The position numbers and the translations under genes were made by a program. Below, one piece after another: positions 24,892 through 33,269 of a stretch of 64,000 nt of DNA. Each line of letters starts with the position of its first letter. Positions within the stretch are counted from its first letter, which is position 1. The notes below the pieces were generated by a model. It did not search any database, was not told where the DNA came from, and worked only from the letters and a program-made list of their open reading frames with translations. Source of the DNA: Bog-473 sp963807775 (GTDB lineage Bacteria > Actinomycetota > Acidimicrobiia > Acidimicrobiales > RAAP-2); NCBI GenBank assembly GCA_963807775.1, contig CAWECY010000003.1:558001-622000 (forward strand). The letters are read 5' to 3'.

Positions 24892-26064
24892 CTACAGCCG
24901 CTCGATAATGGTGCCCGTCGCCAGCGCACCCCCGCAGCACATCGACACCAGCCCGTAGGTGGCGTCGCGCCGCTCGAGCTCGTGCAGGATCGTCGTGATC
25001 AACCGGCTGCCCGTGGCGCCGACCGGGTGACCGAGGGCGATGGCGCCCCCGTTCACGTTGACCTTGTCCCAGTCGACCTCGTGCACCTTGCCCCAGCTGA
25101 ACACGACGGACGCGAAGGCCTCGTTCACCTCGAAGAGGTCGATGTCCCCGATCGTCATGCCCGCCTTGGCCAGCACCTTGGTCGTCGCCGAGATCGGGCC
25201 GTCGAGGTGGTAGTAGGGGTCGGAGCCCACCAGGACCTGGGCCACCACGCGGGCCCGGGGCTTGAACCCCTGGGCCTTGGCCCGGTCCTCGGACATCCAC
25301 AGCACGGCGGCCGCGCCGTCGGAGATCTGCGACGAGGTGCCGGCGGTGTGCATGCCGTCGGGCAGCACCGGCTTCAGCTTGGCCAGGCCCTCGGCCGTGG
25401 TCTCACGCGGGCCCTGGTCCTTGCTGACGACGATCTTGTCGCCCGTGTGCTCGCCCCACGGACCCTCCTCGCCGACGATCGGGGCCTCGACCGGCATGAT
25501 CTCGCGGGCGAAGCGGTCCTCGGCGACGGCGACGGCGGCCTTCTTCTGCGACTCGAGGCCGAGCCAGTCGACGTCGGCCCGCGTCACCCCGTACTTCTTG
25601 GCGATGCGCTCGGCCGCCGTGAACTGGTCGGGCATGTCGTAGGGCAGGTCCTCGGGGATGGCCCGCCCGGCGCCCGCCTTGGCGTTGGCCCCGAGTGGCA
25701 CCCGGCTCATGGCCTCGACGCCGCACCCGATGGCCGTGTCGACGGCGCCGGCGGCGATGAGGTTGTTGGCCATGTGGTTGGCCTGCTGCGAGGAGCCGCA
25801 CTGGCAGTCGATCGTCGTGGCCGCCACCTCGTAGGGCAGGCCGCTCAGCAGCCAGGCCGTGCGGGTCACGTTGAAACCCTGCTCGCCCGCCTGGGTGACG
25901 CACCCGCCGACCACCTGCTCGACGGTGGACGGGTCGATGCCCGCCCGCTTGACCACCTCGACCTGGGCCGCCCCGAGGATGTCGGGTGCCCGCAGCCCCG
26001 AGAGCCACCCGTTGCGCTTCCCGATAGGGGTGCGAACCGCCTCGATGATTACCGGCTGCGCCAT
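24892..26064 (-). CDS. Acetyl-CoA acetyltransferase / 3-ketoacyl-CoA thiolase
   Basis: Thiolase of about 390 aa. The acylated Cys89 is in IDCQCGSSQQA, the C-terminal His in NGGAIALGHPVGATGSR and the second catalytic Cys in VSMCCGGAL. ATG 26064 begins MAQPVIIEAVRTPIGKR, the canonical start; a longer frame to 26232 has no family features. A KstR-like palindrome lies 62 bases upstream, linking it to the acyl-CoA synthetase and SDR at 16-18.7 kb. Both a biosynthetic and a degradative thiolase would fit; context favours degradation. Confidence 0.92.
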   Translation of the reverse strand: MAQPVIIEAVRTPIGKRNGWLSGLRAPDILGAAQVEVVKRAGIDPSTVEQVVGGCVTQAGEQGFNVTRTAWLLSGLPYEVAATTIDCQCGSSQQANHMANNLIAAGAVDTAIGCGVEAMSRVPLGANAKAGAGRAIPEDLPYDMPDQFTAAERIAKKYGVTRADVDWLGLESQKKAAVAVAEDRFAREIMPVEAPIVGEEGPWGEHTGDKIVVSKDQGPRETTAEGLAKLKPVLPDGMHTAGTSSQISDGAAAVLWMSEDRAKAQGFKPRARVVAQVLVGSDPYYHLDGPISATTKVLAKAGMTIGDIDLFEVNEAFASVVFSWGKVHEVDWDKVNVNGGAIALGHPVGATGSRLITTILHELERRDATYGLVSMCCGGALATGTIIERL

Positions 26065-26125
26065 GACCGACGTCCTTCCTGCTGCGATTCCCGGCCGGCG
26101 GCCGGCTGCCCCGACTGGGCCGAAT

Positions 26126-26141
26126 TTAGAACCTGTTCTAA
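26126..26141. promoter_or_regulatory. KstR-like operator TTAGAACCTGTTCTAA
   Basis: Perfect inverted repeat with 7-base arms and a 2-base centre in the promoter region of the thiolase. It shares the core TAGAACnnGTTCTA with the site at 17084-17099. Such sites are bound by TetR-family lipid regulators in mycobacteria and rhodococci; the regulator gene is not in this window. Confidence 0.72.
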
Positions 26142-26232
26142 CTTTAGCACCGGCCCTCCGGACCGGCCCCGAAGTCTGCCCGGGCCTGGTCGCCGGGCGC
26201 CAACCGTCGTTCCGCCGGACCTCGCGAAACAA

Positions 26233-26778
26233 TCACCGCTCGAGCCCGGGACCTCCGCGCTCTCGCGCCGGGAACATCTCTTGGAGAAGGAACTGTGCCC
26301 GGGGTGCGATGAGGTGACTGGGATAGGTCGTCTCCAGGAGGCGGAGCCCCTCTTCGGCGGTGGTGAAACCACACAGTCCGTAGAGAGTTCGAATGTCGTC
26401 CTGGTCGCGATCCACGCGTGCCGCCAGGAGCTTCATCGCCAGGAGATACCGCGGCGAGGCAGCAGCCACGCTCAGGTTGTCGCCCTCAAAGACATTGACT
26501 TGATCCGGGTCGTTCCCGGGCATGAACGCCTTGGCGCCGTCATTGAGCCAGTCCGGTTCCAAGCCGAGCTCATCGGCCACCCTGCGCGCGGCCTCACGGA
26601 CTTCGGCGGCGGGTCGAAAGGTGGCGTCTACATCCACGGTGGCACGACGAGCGTCATAGGCGAGAACCATCGCCGCTCCGCCGACCACGAAGAGCTCAGC
26701 GCGGGTGCCTGTGCGCCCGAGCTCATCGTCAAGGGCGGCGAGAGCCCTACGGATGCCATCACGATCGAGATCCATCAC
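26233..26778 (-). CDS. Nucleotidyltransferase-fold protein (AbiEii/DUF6036-like), possible toxin
   Basis: A 181 aa protein whose N-terminal part has the minimal nucleotidyltransferase signature: FVVGGAAMVLAYDARRATVD followed by VDA, giving the GG loop and D-x-D metal pair. ASPRYLLAMKLLAARVDRDQ then supplies the helical segment typical of AbiEii-like proteins. It overlaps the upstream 131 aa gene by four bases. The gene order (small partner first, nucleotidyltransferase second) resembles toxin-antitoxin modules. Activity is not shown. Confidence 0.72.
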   Translation of the reverse strand: MMDLDRDGIRRALAALDDELGRTGTRAELFVVGGAAMVLAYDARRATVDVDATFRPAAEVREAARRVADELGLEPDWLNDGAKAFMPGNDPDQVNVFEGDNLSVAAASPRYLLAMKLLAARVDRDQDDIRTLYGLCGFTTAEEGLRLLETTYPSHLIAPRAQFLLQEMFPARERGGPGLER

Positions 26779-27170
26779 GCGTACGTCAACGCGTCCTCGG
26801 TGATGAACACACCCCGCCGCTTGAACGAGATGGGGCTATGCACCATCGCATTCGCATGCAGCAACTTCATTCCCGAGACGAACCACCACTCATCGAGGAA
26901 TCGGCTCGGATCGTCAACCCATTTCGGAGGCTTCATGCCATGGTGGACGCATGAATACTCGACCAAAGAGGCAAGCAGGGCATCGTAACGGCGGTCACCG
27001 GTCGGCCGTGGCGCCGTCTCAACCATGCGGTGGCGGTCGGCTTCGCCCGCCTTGTCGAATTGCTCAACGAATCGGAAGGCCAAGCGGCGGGCAAAGTCCT
27101 CGTCGTGCTCGGCCAAGCTGCGGGCCACCTCTGCACCCACCTCGGCGATCGTCGGCCACTCGAATCCCAT
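26775..27170 (-). CDS. Hypothetical partner of the nucleotidyltransferase, possible antitoxin
   Basis: Unknown function, 131 aa, mostly helical. It contains RRLAFRFVEQFDKAGEADRH, RYDALLASLVEYSCVHHGM, WVDDPSRFLDEWWF and a C-terminal FKRRGVFITEDALTYA. No helix-turn-helix is obvious. Its stop overlaps the nucleotidyltransferase ATG (ATGA), so the two are made together. This supports a two-gene module, with this protein as the neutralising or substrate-recognition partner. The pair is less GC-rich than its neighbours. Confidence 0.65.
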   Translation of the reverse strand: MGFEWPTIAEVGAEVARSLAEHDEDFARRLAFRFVEQFDKAGEADRHRMVETAPRPTGDRRYDALLASLVEYSCVHHGMKPPKWVDDPSRFLDEWWFVSGMKLLHANAMVHSPISFKRRGVFITEDALTYA

Positions 27171-27214
27171 CCTCCAATTGTAGAGGTCCGGTGTTCCGGG
27201 CTTCGCCCTGTCGT

Positions 27215-28366
27215 CTACAGGTGCTTGAGCAGCTCCCGGGCGATGACCACCTTCTGCACCTGGTTGGTCCCCTCGTAGATCTGGGTCACCTTGGCGTCGC
27301 GCAAGAACCGCTCCACGGGAAAGTCCTTGGTGTAGCCGTAGCCGCCGAGCAACTGCACGGCGTCGATCGTCACCTGCATGGCTGTGTCGGAGGCGAAGGC
27401 CTTCGCCATGGCGCCGAACTTGGTCAGCTCGCCGCCGGAGGGGTCGTCGACCATGGCGCAGGCGCGGTAGACGAGAGCGCGCGCGGCCTCGGTGCGCATG
27501 GCCATATCGGCCAGCATGAAGCGGAGGCCCTGCAGGTCGGCGATGGGGGCACCGAAGGCGTGGCGCTGCTTCATGTAGGCGCCCGCGTAGTCGATGGCGC
27601 CCTGCGCGATCCCCACCGCCTGCGCGCCGATGGTCGGACGGCTGCGGTCGAGCGTGTGCATGGCGATGGTGAAGCCCTCGCCCTCCTCCCCGATGCGGTG
27701 CGAAGCGGGCACGCGCACCTCCTCCAGCACGACCTCACCGGTGGGGCTGCCCCGCAGGCCGAGCTTGTCCTCGTGCTTGGCGATGCGGATCCCCCATTCC
27801 TTCTCGACCAGGAAGCACGAGATGCCACGCCCGCCGGCGTCCGGGTCGGTCTTGGCGAAGACGACATAGACGTCCGAGATGCCCGCATTGGTGATCCAGT
27901 ACTTCGATCCGGTGAGGATGTAGTCGTCGCCGTCGCGCACGGCGCGCGAGCGCATGGCCGCCACGTCGCTGCCGGCGTCAGCCTCGGACAGGCAGTAGCT
28001 GGCCTGGATCTCACCGGTCGCCACCCGGGGCAGGTAGGCGCGCTTGAGCTCCTCGCTGCCCCAATTGATGACCGGGGTCATCCCGAGCTTGGAGATGAGG
28101 ATGGTGAGCGAAGTCGACGCGCACACCCGGGCCAGCTCCTCGGCGGCGATGGCCTGGATCACCATGTCGGCCCCGGCGCCCCCGTAGGCCTCGGGGATCC
28201 CCAGCGCGGGCAGCTCCATCTCCTTGCACGCCTCGAAGGACTTCCACGGGAATTCCGCGTTGCGGTCCACCTCGGCCGCCTGCGGGGCCACCTTGTCCTC
28301 GGCGAAGGTGCGCATGGTGTCGCGGAATTCCCGCTGGACGTCGGTCAGGTCGAAGGACGTGCTCAC
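27215..28366 (-). CDS. Acyl-CoA dehydrogenase
   Basis: FAD enzyme of 383 aa, complete. YCLSEADAGSDVAAM is the flavin/substrate loop, YWITNAGISDVYVVFAKTD the middle beta domain, RPTIGAQAVGIAQGA the start of the C-terminal helices, and VQLLGGYGYTKDFPVERFLRDAKV the end with the catalytic region (IYEGTNQVQ). This is a standard short or medium-chain type. It is in the same orientation as the thiolase group, separated by the nucleotidyltransferase pair. Confidence 0.92.
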   Translation of the reverse strand: MSTSFDLTDVQREFRDTMRTFAEDKVAPQAAEVDRNAEFPWKSFEACKEMELPALGIPEAYGGAGADMVIQAIAAEELARVCASTSLTILISKLGMTPVINWGSEELKRAYLPRVATGEIQASYCLSEADAGSDVAAMRSRAVRDGDDYILTGSKYWITNAGISDVYVVFAKTDPDAGGRGISCFLVEKEWGIRIAKHEDKLGLRGSPTGEVVLEEVRVPASHRIGEEGEGFTIAMHTLDRSRPTIGAQAVGIAQGAIDYAGAYMKQRHAFGAPIADLQGLRFMLADMAMRTEAARALVYRACAMVDDPSGGELTKFGAMAKAFASDTAMQVTIDAVQLLGGYGYTKDFPVERFLRDAKVTQIYEGTNQVQKVVIARELLKHL

Positions 28367-28454
28367 CCGCCCATTGTCGCAGAACGTCGAGCAGCCCTAC
28401 CCGCCCGTTCGGGGCCCGGCACCTTGCGGACGCCGACGCCGACGCCGGCCGCGG

Positions 28455-29324
28455 TCACGTGGACGCCAGGTGGCGGATGAGGAGCTCGGAGAGCTCGGCC
28501 GGCGCCATCTCGGGGATCCAGTGCGACACGTTCTCCAGGACCTCGAACGTGAACGGGCCGATCACGTGATCGGCCGTGGCCTCCGCCGCCGCACGCCCGA
28601 ACGCCTGGTCACCGGTCGACCACACGTAGAGGGTCGGGATGCTCACCGGCAACAGGTCGGCCAGTGCCCGGGTATCCATGGCGCGGTACCAGTTGAGAGC
28701 GGCGGTGAGGGCACCCGGCTCGGTGAGCGCGGCGACGTACACCTTGGCGTCGTCATCGTCGAGGCCGGACCCGGCCAGCAGTGTGGCCAGGCCGCTGCCC
28801 GATCCGTCGGCACCGAGCAGGAGCCGCTCGGGCGTCTCGGGGGTGCGGAACGCCTCCGTGGCGGCAGCGTGCCCGGGTTGGTCGGATTCTCCCGCGGCGC
28901 GCAGCGACTCCTGCAGCGCCACCGGGTGCGGCGTCGACACCACGCTCAACGAGCGGACCCGGCCGGGGTGCCGCGAGGCCAACAGCCAGGCCAGCATGCC
29001 GCCCCAGTCGTGCCCGACCAGGTCGAAGGAATCCATCTCCATGCAGTCGGCCAGCGCGAGGACGTCGCCCAGCAGTTGCTCGGTGTCGTAGGCGTCCACC
29101 TCGGCCGGACGGGCGCCGACGCAGTAGCCGCGCTGGTCCGGCGCGACGGCGCGGTAGCCGGCGCCGCCCAGGGCCCACAGCTCGTCGCGCCAGGCCCACG
29201 AGGTCTGGGGGAAGCCGTGGAGCAAGATCACCCGGCGTCCCTCGTGGGGTCCGCAGGCCCGCCCCGTGAAGGTGAACCCGCCCGCCTCGATCTCGAGCCG
29301 GTCGATCGCCGCGGTGGTCACCAT
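28455..29324 (-). CDS. Alpha/beta hydrolase, epoxide-hydrolase-like
   Basis: A 289 aa hydrolase. LLHGFPQTSWAWR gives the HG-x-P motif, VGHDWGGMLAWLL the Asp nucleophile elbow, and VSHWIPEMAPAEL the C-terminal His. It is the same broad class as the gene at 4696. An adjacent small hypothetical and CocE gene suggest a group of hydrolases, but no pathway can be named. Confidence 0.85.
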   Translation of the reverse strand: MVTTAAIDRLEIEAGGFTFTGRACGPHEGRRVILLHGFPQTSWAWRDELWALGGAGYRAVAPDQRGYCVGARPAEVDAYDTEQLLGDVLALADCMEMDSFDLVGHDWGGMLAWLLASRHPGRVRSLSVVSTPHPVALQESLRAAGESDQPGHAAATEAFRTPETPERLLLGADGSGSGLATLLAGSGLDDDDAKVYVAALTEPGALTAALNWYRAMDTRALADLLPVSIPTLYVWSTGDQAFGRAAAEATADHVIGPFTFEVLENVSHWIPEMAPAELSELLIRHLAST

Positions 29325-29348
29325 GACGGAGACGCGTGGTGGCCGCGC

Positions 29349-29840
29349 CTAAGCGACGGCCGCACCGTCCCGGGCTTCCTCCGGGCTGAGGCGAAGCGTC
29401 TCGTCGGGGATCGAGTCGACCAGGGCCCGCTGAGCGACGTAGTCGTGGGAGATGGAGGAGAAGGCGGCGCGCCGGGCGGCGGAGCGCTCGGCCGGCACGT
29501 CGCCCAGGAACCCCCACAGATTGAGCGCGAACCGGACGTCGTACACGCACGGGGCGCGGCCGAAGAGGGCGGCCCGCTTGGCCGCCACCAAGGCCACGCC
29601 CACCACCACGTCGTGCTCGGACTCGCCCTCCTGCAGGTGCAGGTCGTGCCCGAAGCGCTCGGCCAAGCGCAGCGCGAACCCCGAGTCTGTCCCGGGTGTC
29701 CCGGTCATGCGGCCGCCCGGCACCGACGGCAGGACCAGCTCGGCCGGCCGCGACGTCGTCCACGCCCCGGGCACGTGCAGGTGGCGGGCCGGGCGCACCT
29801 GGTCGGCCTCGGCGATGGGGACGAAGGTGGGCTGCGTCAT
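29349..29840 (-). CDS. Conserved hypothetical protein (163 aa)
   Basis: Not recognised. Soluble, with a basic/aliphatic N-terminal region (ADQVRPARHLHVPGAW), VVGVALVAAKRAALFGRAPC, LNLWGFLGD and a helical C-terminus (SISHDYVAQRALVDSIPDE). It starts 46 bases before the CocE stop, on the same strand, and lies 25 bases upstream of the hydrolase gene. Codon usage is typical of the window, which supports a real gene. Confidence 0.65.
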   Translation of the reverse strand: MTQPTFVPIAEADQVRPARHLHVPGAWTTSRPAELVLPSVPGGRMTGTPGTDSGFALRLAERFGHDLHLQEGESEHDVVVGVALVAAKRAALFGRAPCVYDVRFALNLWGFLGDVPAERSAARRAAFSSISHDYVAQRALVDSIPDETLRLSPEEARDGAAVA

Positions 29841-29886
29841 CCGCGTGAGGTTAGCCCGCAGGCGTCCGGCGGACCCATTCGGTCAC

Positions 29887-31530
29887 TCAATCGAAGAGCG
29901 GGACCGTGTGCAGCGAGATCGACGATGGCCGCGCGCCGTCGTGAAAGACCTCTTGGTCGGCCGAGCGCAGGTTGGCCCCGGTGGCCAACGGCTCGCCGGT
30001 GCCCGTGTTGCGGGCGTAGAGCGGGTGGGCGCCGCTCGACACCTGGAGCCGGACCCGGTGCCCGACGCGGAAGGTGTTGGCCGTCGGCCCCATGGCGATG
30101 TCGAGCCGAAACGTCCCGTCCGCCTCGTTGGTCACCGAACCGGGACGGAGCCGCACGATGCCGTCGCTCACGTTGTACGACTTCCCCTTGGGCGTCACGT
30201 CACACAGCCGCACGAAGAAATCGGCGTGTTCGAGCGAGGAGCGCAGGTAGAGCGTCGCCGTGATGGGCCCGATCACGGTGAGGTCGTCGTGGAGCACGGA
30301 GCTGGTGTAGGTCAGCACGTCGCGCCGGTGCTCGCGCCGCCGCTGCTCCTTGCGACCGGCCGTGGTGATGTTGAGCCCGGCCCCACCGACGGCGGGCGTG
30401 GGGTCGTGCGGGTTGTAGTGGAACCGGTCCGGCGCGCTGTCGGCGGGCGCTTCGGTACCCAACGTGCCCCACCGGCCGAGGAACCACTGCTGCGTCTCAC
30501 CCGCCGGGGGCCACAGCGAGAACTCCTCCCACTTGCCCGTCCCCATGACGTAGACGCGCACGGGGGCCCGATGGACCCGGCCCCGGCGCTCGCCGAGCTG
30601 GGACTCGAACCACTCCAGCCCGTCACGGATGGTCTCGCCCTGCAGGCCCGGGCTGGTGTGCGTCCACGGGCCGATGGTGAGACGGGCCGTGCGGCCGGCG
30701 CCGCGCAGGGCCTCGTAGTCGGCCACCTGGGCGGTGACGAAGATGTCGTACCAGCCGCCGACCAGGCTGGCAGGCGGCACCTTGCCCAGCCGGCGCCCGA
30801 AGTCGATGTCGTCCCACCAGGCGTCGCCGGGCTCGCTGTGCGCCAACCACTCCTGGAAGAACGGTGCCACCTCCCCGATGGTGGCGACGTCGCTGCGTCC
30901 GAGCGGCAGCACCTCGCCGGCCGCGGCGACCACCTTGGGCGAACGCAGCTGGGCCCGCACCACGTGACGCAGGCGGAGCTCCTGGTGCTTCACCTGGTGC
31001 ATCCAGGTCAGCGCCGTCTCGAGCGCGAAGGAACCGCCAGGATACGAGGCCGAGTCGCGGAATTGCGAGGAGGTCACCTGGAGGCCGAGGGCCTTCAGGT
31101 AGCCCGGCGCGTCCTCGGCCACCGCCCACTGGGTCAGGCCGAGATAGCTGCCGCCCCACATGACGAGGCGGCCGTCGAACCACGGCTGCGACGCCACCCA
31201 CTCCAAGGTGGCGTGCCCGTCCGCCTGCTCGGTGCGCATGGGGACGAACTCGCCCTCGGAGCCGAACGTGCCGCGGCAGCTCTGGATCACCACCTGGTAC
31301 CCGCGCTCCGAGTACAGGCGGCCGAGCGGGCCGATGATCCTCCGCCCGTACGGCGAGCGGATCAACATGGTCGGCAACCCACCCGAAGGGTGGGTCGGAA
31401 ACCAGCGATCGGCCAGGAGGACGGCGCCGTCGGGCATCTTGGCCGCCAGGTCCCGCTCGACGGACACGTCCATCGTCTGGGGCTTGCCCAGCTTCAGCCC
31501 CGAGGCAGCGATGCGAGTCAAGACGGTCAT
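29887..31530 (-). CDS. CocE/NonD family hydrolase (peptidase S15-like)
   Basis: A 547 aa serine hydrolase related to cocaine esterase and X-Pro dipeptidyl peptidase. DGAVLLADRWFP opens the catalytic domain, YQVVIQSCRGTFGSEGEF is the oxyanion region, and the nucleophile is in VMWGGSYLGLTQW. The C-terminal jelly-roll domain contains TLYLRSSLEHADFFVRLCDV and GHRVRLQVSSGAHPLYARN. Acts on an ester or amide of unknown identity. No signal peptide seen. Confidence 0.9.
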   Translation of the reverse strand: MTVLTRIAASGLKLGKPQTMDVSVERDLAAKMPDGAVLLADRWFPTHPSGGLPTMLIRSPYGRRIIGPLGRLYSERGYQVVIQSCRGTFGSEGEFVPMRTEQADGHATLEWVASQPWFDGRLVMWGGSYLGLTQWAVAEDAPGYLKALGLQVTSSQFRDSASYPGGSFALETALTWMHQVKHQELRLRHVVRAQLRSPKVVAAAGEVLPLGRSDVATIGEVAPFFQEWLAHSEPGDAWWDDIDFGRRLGKVPPASLVGGWYDIFVTAQVADYEALRGAGRTARLTIGPWTHTSPGLQGETIRDGLEWFESQLGERRGRVHRAPVRVYVMGTGKWEEFSLWPPAGETQQWFLGRWGTLGTEAPADSAPDRFHYNPHDPTPAVGGAGLNITTAGRKEQRRREHRRDVLTYTSSVLHDDLTVIGPITATLYLRSSLEHADFFVRLCDVTPKGKSYNVSDGIVRLRPGSVTNEADGTFRLDIAMGPTANTFRVGHRVRLQVSSGAHPLYARNTGTGEPLATGANLRSADQEVFHDGARPSSISLHTVPLFD

Positions 31531-31568
31531 GCCGGGTCCCCCCGTGGTGCGCTCCTCCTGCCCGGGCG

Positions 31569-33269
31569 CTAGCCGGCATGCAGAAGTCCGAAAACGATCG
31601 AATCGTAGAGGGCCTGCCAGCTGGCCTCAATGATGTTCTCGGACACCCCGATGGTGGTCCAGGTCCGCTCGCCGTCGGTCGTGTCGACCAGGACCCGGGT
31701 CACGGCGCCGGTGCCCCGGCCGGTATCGAGGACGCGCACCCGGTAGTCGGTGAGGTGCATGTTCTCGAGGGCCGGGAACTTGGAGCCGATGGCGCCGCGC
31801 AGGGCGCCGTCGAGCGCGTTGACGGGCCCGTTGCCCTCGGCGACGGCCACGATGCGCTCGCCGCCGACGTGGACCTTGACCGTGGCCTCGGTCAGCACGC
31901 CGAGCGGGGTGGTGGTGACCAGCGCGGCGTCGGCCCGGCCCTCGTGGTCGGTGATGACGCGGAAGGACTCCACGGTGAAGTAGTCGGCCGTCCAGCCGGT
32001 GGCGCGGCGCAGCAGGAGCTCGAGCGAGCCGTCGGCCACCTCGAAGTGGTAGCCCTCGTGTTCGAGGTGCTTGAGCTCATCGAGCACGCGGCCGATGACC
32101 TCACCGTCGAGGTCGATGCCGAGCTCGGCCGCCTTCATGGCCAGGGTGGAGCGGCCCGCCATCTCGGAGACGACGACGCGGGTGCCGTTGCCCACCGAGT
32201 TGGGTTCGACGTGCTCGTAGAGATCGGCGCTGCGGGCCACCGCGCTGGCGTGCAGGCCGCCCTTGTGCGCGAACACCGAGTTGCCGACATAGGGCTGCTG
32301 CGGGTTCGGCGCGATGTTGACCAGCTCGGCGATGTGGTGCGACACCGGGGTGAGGCGCTCGAGGCGATCGGCCGGGATGGTGCGGATGTTCCATTTAAGC
32401 GAGAGGTTGGGGATGGCGGCCGACAGGTCGGTGTTGCCGGCCCGCTCCCCGTAGCCGTTGATGCAGCCCTGCACCTGGGTCACGCCGGCCTGCACGGCCA
32501 CCAGCGAGTTGGCCACGGCGCAGCCGGCGTCGTTGTGGCAGTGGATCCCGAGTTGGGCGCTGGTGCGGGCGCGCACGTCAGCCACGGCCTGGCCCAGGTC
32601 GTCGGGCAGCGAGCCGCCGTTGGTGTCGCACAGCACGAGCGCCTCGGCCCCCGCCTCCTCGGCCGCGGCGAGCACGGACAGGGCGAACTCGGGGTTGCGG
32701 CGGTAGCCGTCGAAGAAGTGCTCGGCATCGAGGAAGACGCGCAGGTCGTGCTGGCACAGGAAGCGCACGGAGTCGGCCACCATGGCCACCGCCTCGTCGA
32801 GCGAGGTGCGCAGCGCCTCGGCCACGTGGCGGTCCCACGACTTGGCCACGATGCACGCCACCGGCGCCCCCGCATCGATCAGGTTGGCCAGCACGGTGTC
32901 GTCCTCGGGCTTCACGCCGGCCCGGCACGTCGACCCGAAGGCGACCAGCGTGGCCGTGCCCAAGGTCAGCTCCTTCTTGGCCCGGGCGAAGAACTCGACG
33001 TCCTTGGGGTTGGCGCCCGGCCAGCCGCCCTCGATGAAGGTGACGCCGAGGTGATCGAGCTGCTCGGCCACGCGCAGCTTGTCGTCCACGGTGAGCGACA
33101 GCCCCTCCTGCTGGCTGCCGTCGCGCAGGATGGTGTCGAAGATGTCGACCGCCTCGGGCAGCTCGGGGACTTCGAAGTCGTGGGCGTGCGCGCTGTGCCC
33201 GTGGGCGTGGGTGTGGCGCACGCCCCCGTGGCTGTGCTCGCCTACGCCTACGTCGGGGTCAGTCGACAT
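31569..33269 (-). CDS. cimA: (R)-citramalate synthase with His-rich N-terminal extension
   Basis: Condenses pyruvate and acetyl-CoA to citramalate, the first step of the threonine-independent isoleucine route. It has the CimA form of the DRE-TIM motif (FDTILRDGSQQEGLSLTVDD), LGIHCHNDAGCAVAN for metal binding, and NSVFAHKGGLHASAV. The C-terminal regulatory LeuA-dimer domain is complete (ALVTTTPLGVLTEATVKVHV, GNGPVNALDGAL). About 30 residues before the barrel are unusually rich in His (HSHGGVRHTHAHGHSAHAH), a possible metal-binding tail. Overlaps ilvE by 11 bases; last gene of the leuB-ilvE-cimA operon. Confidence 0.92.
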   Translation of the reverse strand: MSTDPDVGVGEHSHGGVRHTHAHGHSAHAHDFEVPELPEAVDIFDTILRDGSQQEGLSLTVDDKLRVAEQLDHLGVTFIEGGWPGANPKDVEFFARAKKELTLGTATLVAFGSTCRAGVKPEDDTVLANLIDAGAPVACIVAKSWDRHVAEALRTSLDEAVAMVADSVRFLCQHDLRVFLDAEHFFDGYRRNPEFALSVLAAAEEAGAEALVLCDTNGGSLPDDLGQAVADVRARTSAQLGIHCHNDAGCAVANSLVAVQAGVTQVQGCINGYGERAGNTDLSAAIPNLSLKWNIRTIPADRLERLTPVSHHIAELVNIAPNPQQPYVGNSVFAHKGGLHASAVARSADLYEHVEPNSVGNGTRVVVSEMAGRSTLAMKAAELGIDLDGEVIGRVLDELKHLEHEGYHFEVADGSLELLLRRATGWTADYFTVESFRVITDHEGRADAALVTTTPLGVLTEATVKVHVGGERIVAVAEGNGPVNALDGALRGAIGSKFPALENMHLTDYRVRVLDTGRGTGAVTRVLVDTTDGERTWTTIGVSENIIEASWQALYDSIVFGLLHAG

